A stretch of 64,000 bases of DNA. It comes from Paulownia fortunei. Its lineage: Eukaryota; Streptophyta; Magnoliopsida; Lamiales; Paulowniaceae. The translations under genes and the position numbers were made by a program. The number at the start of each line of letters is the position of its first letter. Position 1 is the stretch's first letter. Of the stretch, positions 61,599 through 64,000 are shown one piece after another. The notes beneath the pieces were generated by a model. The model had not been told where the DNA came from. It worked only from the letters and a program-made list of their open reading frames with translations, and made no database searches. The stretch covers positions 16,270,071 through 16,334,070 of the forward strand of contig CM033118.1 in NCBI GenBank assembly GCA_019321725.1, in the 5' to 3' direction.

Positions 61599-61602
<4 letters not shown>

Positions 61603-62640
61603 ATATAAATATTATATAGAAGAAAATAAATAATCAATCAAAAACAAAAAGAGGACTAAAAAGTACTATTTGGACGAAGATGTGATGGTTAAGAATAATT
61701 TTTGTGAGTTTATAAATACTTCCAATGAAATTAATTCTCTCTTGATTAGAGAGTCTTCTTTTCTTCTATTTTATGTGTTCTTCATTTTTAAAACTCCGTC
61801 GAGTTATGTTCTAAAATGTTCTAAAAAATATTTAATGAGTGTAACCCTAGAAATTTTGTATTATAGACTTTGTATTCTAGTAGGAAAAATATATACCTTA
61901 AAAATATAATATCTTTTTGATATGCTTAGTCTCTAAATATATATATATATATATATATCATATTATATTCTTTCATACGCAGTCAATCTTTTAAGTTTTG
62001 AAAAAAATTCTTCATACCCACTTCATATATACAATAACTCGAAACATTGTGACTATATATACAAAAATGAGTTCTTCTCTAATATCATACTATAGAATTC
62101 ACTGCACCATACATAATGGATCAACGGCTCAAGATCTACTGAAAATTACAACAAAGTGATCAAAGACCGCCAAGACATCCTCACTGTCCGCATAAACATC
62201 GCATATTGAGAGGAAAAATCATGAAAAAGGATTTCTAATTTTTCCTTTTTTTTTTTTTTTTTTTTTTTGGAGGAAGTGAGTTTTCTCCAATTATATGTGT
62301 TACCCTCAAAATTTCTTTTCTTTTTATTTTTATTATTTTTGCTACAACTTAACAATTATAATTATTTTTTCTATTATTTTCCTTACAAAAATTCTTCTAC
62401 CAACAGGGTGCTAGTTTTATAGCAGTAATGTCGAGTTTTATCCATCCATATATTAACCTAAATGTTAGTGGGCCCCACATAATTGTGTTAAACAAAAAAG
62501 ACAAAAATTATTAGAACATTTAAAACACACACTCTACTATATTGACTTAATAATAGAGTAAAAAAAGTAAGACGTAAAAATTAGTGGCGCACACTTTTCA
62601 CTCTCATAATTCGTCATCAATTTTTGTTTTTTATTGATTG

Positions 62641-62990
62641 AAGCAGTATTTTTATAGTTGGATTAGTGATTTTAATGTTGGTTAACAGTTCAATCGATTT
62701 AATTAATTTAATCGTCTGTCCGATCGATATGATGAGAATTGACTATTTTTTTATTATATTATATAAAATAATAATATAATAAATTACATACAACAAAAAA
62801 AAATAATAATCAATTAATATATATATATATATAATAAAGTCTAAAATTCAAATAATAATATACATATAACCAAATATTATTCTTAAAAAAAAGTTGATTT
62901 TGATGGTTTAAGTGGTTTTTTGTCCGGTCTAATAAATTTTTAGCCGGTTTGATTGCATTTTCGATTTTTTACCCCCAATCGGATCGGATC
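62641..62990. repeat. diverged repeat with CCGGT- and CGATCGAT-rich edges
   Basis: Both sides (62680-62750 and 62890-62990) carry GGTT, TCGAT and CCGGT words around an AT-rich core with (TA)n, as in degenerate plant DNA transposon derivatives. Ends not resolved. Confidence 0.25.
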
Positions 62991-63470
62991 GGGTGCGGTG
63001 ATCACACACACACTTCCCGCTTCATGAGGCGAACGTTGTGCAGAGTTGGCCAAGAGGGCCCCGATATCAATGATCAGTGAACGACCATGTAGGCTTCTTT
63101 TGAGTTGTGCTAGTGGCGTTATTCAGAGGAATGACAGATTTTGTACCGAGGCACATTTGATGGTTCAACGGGAGTCAAACATTCGATTGGTGCTGCAATT
63201 GAAGAGATGAGTTTTTGGCACCGCATGCACTTTAATTTTTCATGTATGTGTCAACGAGGATGTTGACAAATCGAGTGGGGAGGATGTCACAAGTCGCAAC
63301 TCGAAGTCAGGATTATCTAGGATTAGCGATCGTGATGCAAAGAATGAGTGCGAGCGGCAGGGAGTGTCGACACGTACGAGTTGGCGTCATTGGCTTACAA
63401 GCAAAGACTCTTACAAAGTGGGAATTACAATATTGTTCATATGGGATGTTTTTTGAGTTATGAGGTAATT
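62991..63470. other. GC-richer island of unknown origin
   Basis: About 480 bp near even base composition, with many CG dinucleotides, abruptly bordered by AT-rich DNA. The longest plus frame (63242-63463) has no family resemblance that I recognise. Possibly a retroelement LTR or leader fragment. Confidence 0.4.
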
Positions 63471-64000
63471 TTCCACCAAATATGAAGTTGTTCCGATGCC
63501 CGTTTAGTCAAACTGAATCGATCATCAATTCGTGATTGAATTGATCAAACTACTTATTCAATCAAATTTTAAAAATATTATTTTGAAGATCACAATTTTA
63601 TATACCATATCCGCATATTTGGAAAAATAACGACCATTAATCATGTAGACTCTATATGTGGAGCCTATATATCAATAGTCATGATGTTTGGAACTGACTA
63701 AGAATGCATGTTTAATGTGCAAAACAAATTTTAGTGACGCATCTTTTCAAATCATAGTTCGGTGAGTAATTCCTTTCCATCTTATAATGAAACCATATTC
63801 CAAGGGGCAATCACAATGACATGGGAGGATAAGTGCAAGAGCTCAATGCTACTTGATTATAAGTTTGTTCTATCTAATTAATTTAGATAAATTAATGTTT
63901 CAATCAAAGGAATTGACGGACAATATAAGATTATTGTGGCATCGCAAATTTTAACTAGAATCAGGGACGAAAATTATTTTTTTCTTGAAAATAATAGATA
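63471..64000. other. intergenic DNA to the window end
   Basis: Nothing recognised. Confidence 0.5.

Larger units (their letters stand above)
59601..62640. other. AT-rich intergenic DNA
   Basis: No gene supported. It contains homopolymers, (TA)n tracts at 61559-61598 and about 61939-61959, and a small GC pocket at 61145-61215 with a G-box. Confidence 0.5.

Overview
This is AT-rich plant nuclear DNA, most likely from a eudicot. The evidence is spliced plant-type genes with GT-AG introns, LTR/Copia retrotransposons, hAT elements, MITEs and SINE-like copies, and long AT-rich intergenic stretches. The sequence does not identify the species. Only three host genes are supported, all on the minus strand. 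By rebuilding exon junctions I get complete in-frame models for a DUF863-family protein (677 aa, 6178-8610), an AAMP/Sqt1-type WD40 protein (396 aa, 11 coding exons, 35981-43466) and a MazG-fold dCTP pyrophosphatase (122 aa, 57218-58128).

Layout. 1-5697 is the leader, gag-pol and 3' LTR of a Copia element whose 5' LTR lies outside the window; gag-pol carries one frameshift. 6178 to about 10660 is the DUF863 gene with a long 5'-UTR intron and a CT-rich leader. 10800-17400 is AT-rich intergenic DNA with microsatellites and low-complexity islands. 17420-20528 is a decayed hAT transposon with a perfect 8-bp target duplication. About 22065-33425 is the most unusual part: a cluster of degenerate noncoding units of about 1.4-2.3 kb, repeated roughly five to six times, whose best-conserved block holds an inverted repeat spanning exactly 51 nt in all five copies. 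A hAT-like element and one or two SINE-like insertions are nested in the cluster. 35981-43860 is the WD40 gene. 43870-49290 is intergenic and holds a long-inverted-repeat MITE. 49295-55117 is a complete but heavily decayed second Copia element with both LTRs and a 5-bp target duplication. 55123-57217 is intergenic. 57218-58176 is the dCTP pyrophosphatase gene with its TATA box. A Tourist-like MITE follows at 58841-59308. The rest is intergenic, with two GC-richer islands that I cannot identify.

The host genes do not form a pathway; they are independent housekeeping-type genes. The two leading observations are these. (1) The first Copia element appears to place its gag start codon and a splice donor inside the LTR and the acceptor just before gag. 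Splicing would restore an in-frame ATG and remove the primer-binding site, so translation template and reverse-transcription template would be different RNAs. (2) The repeat cluster with its fixed-length hairpin matches no repeat class I can name. All calls come from reading the sequence; no database search was run.
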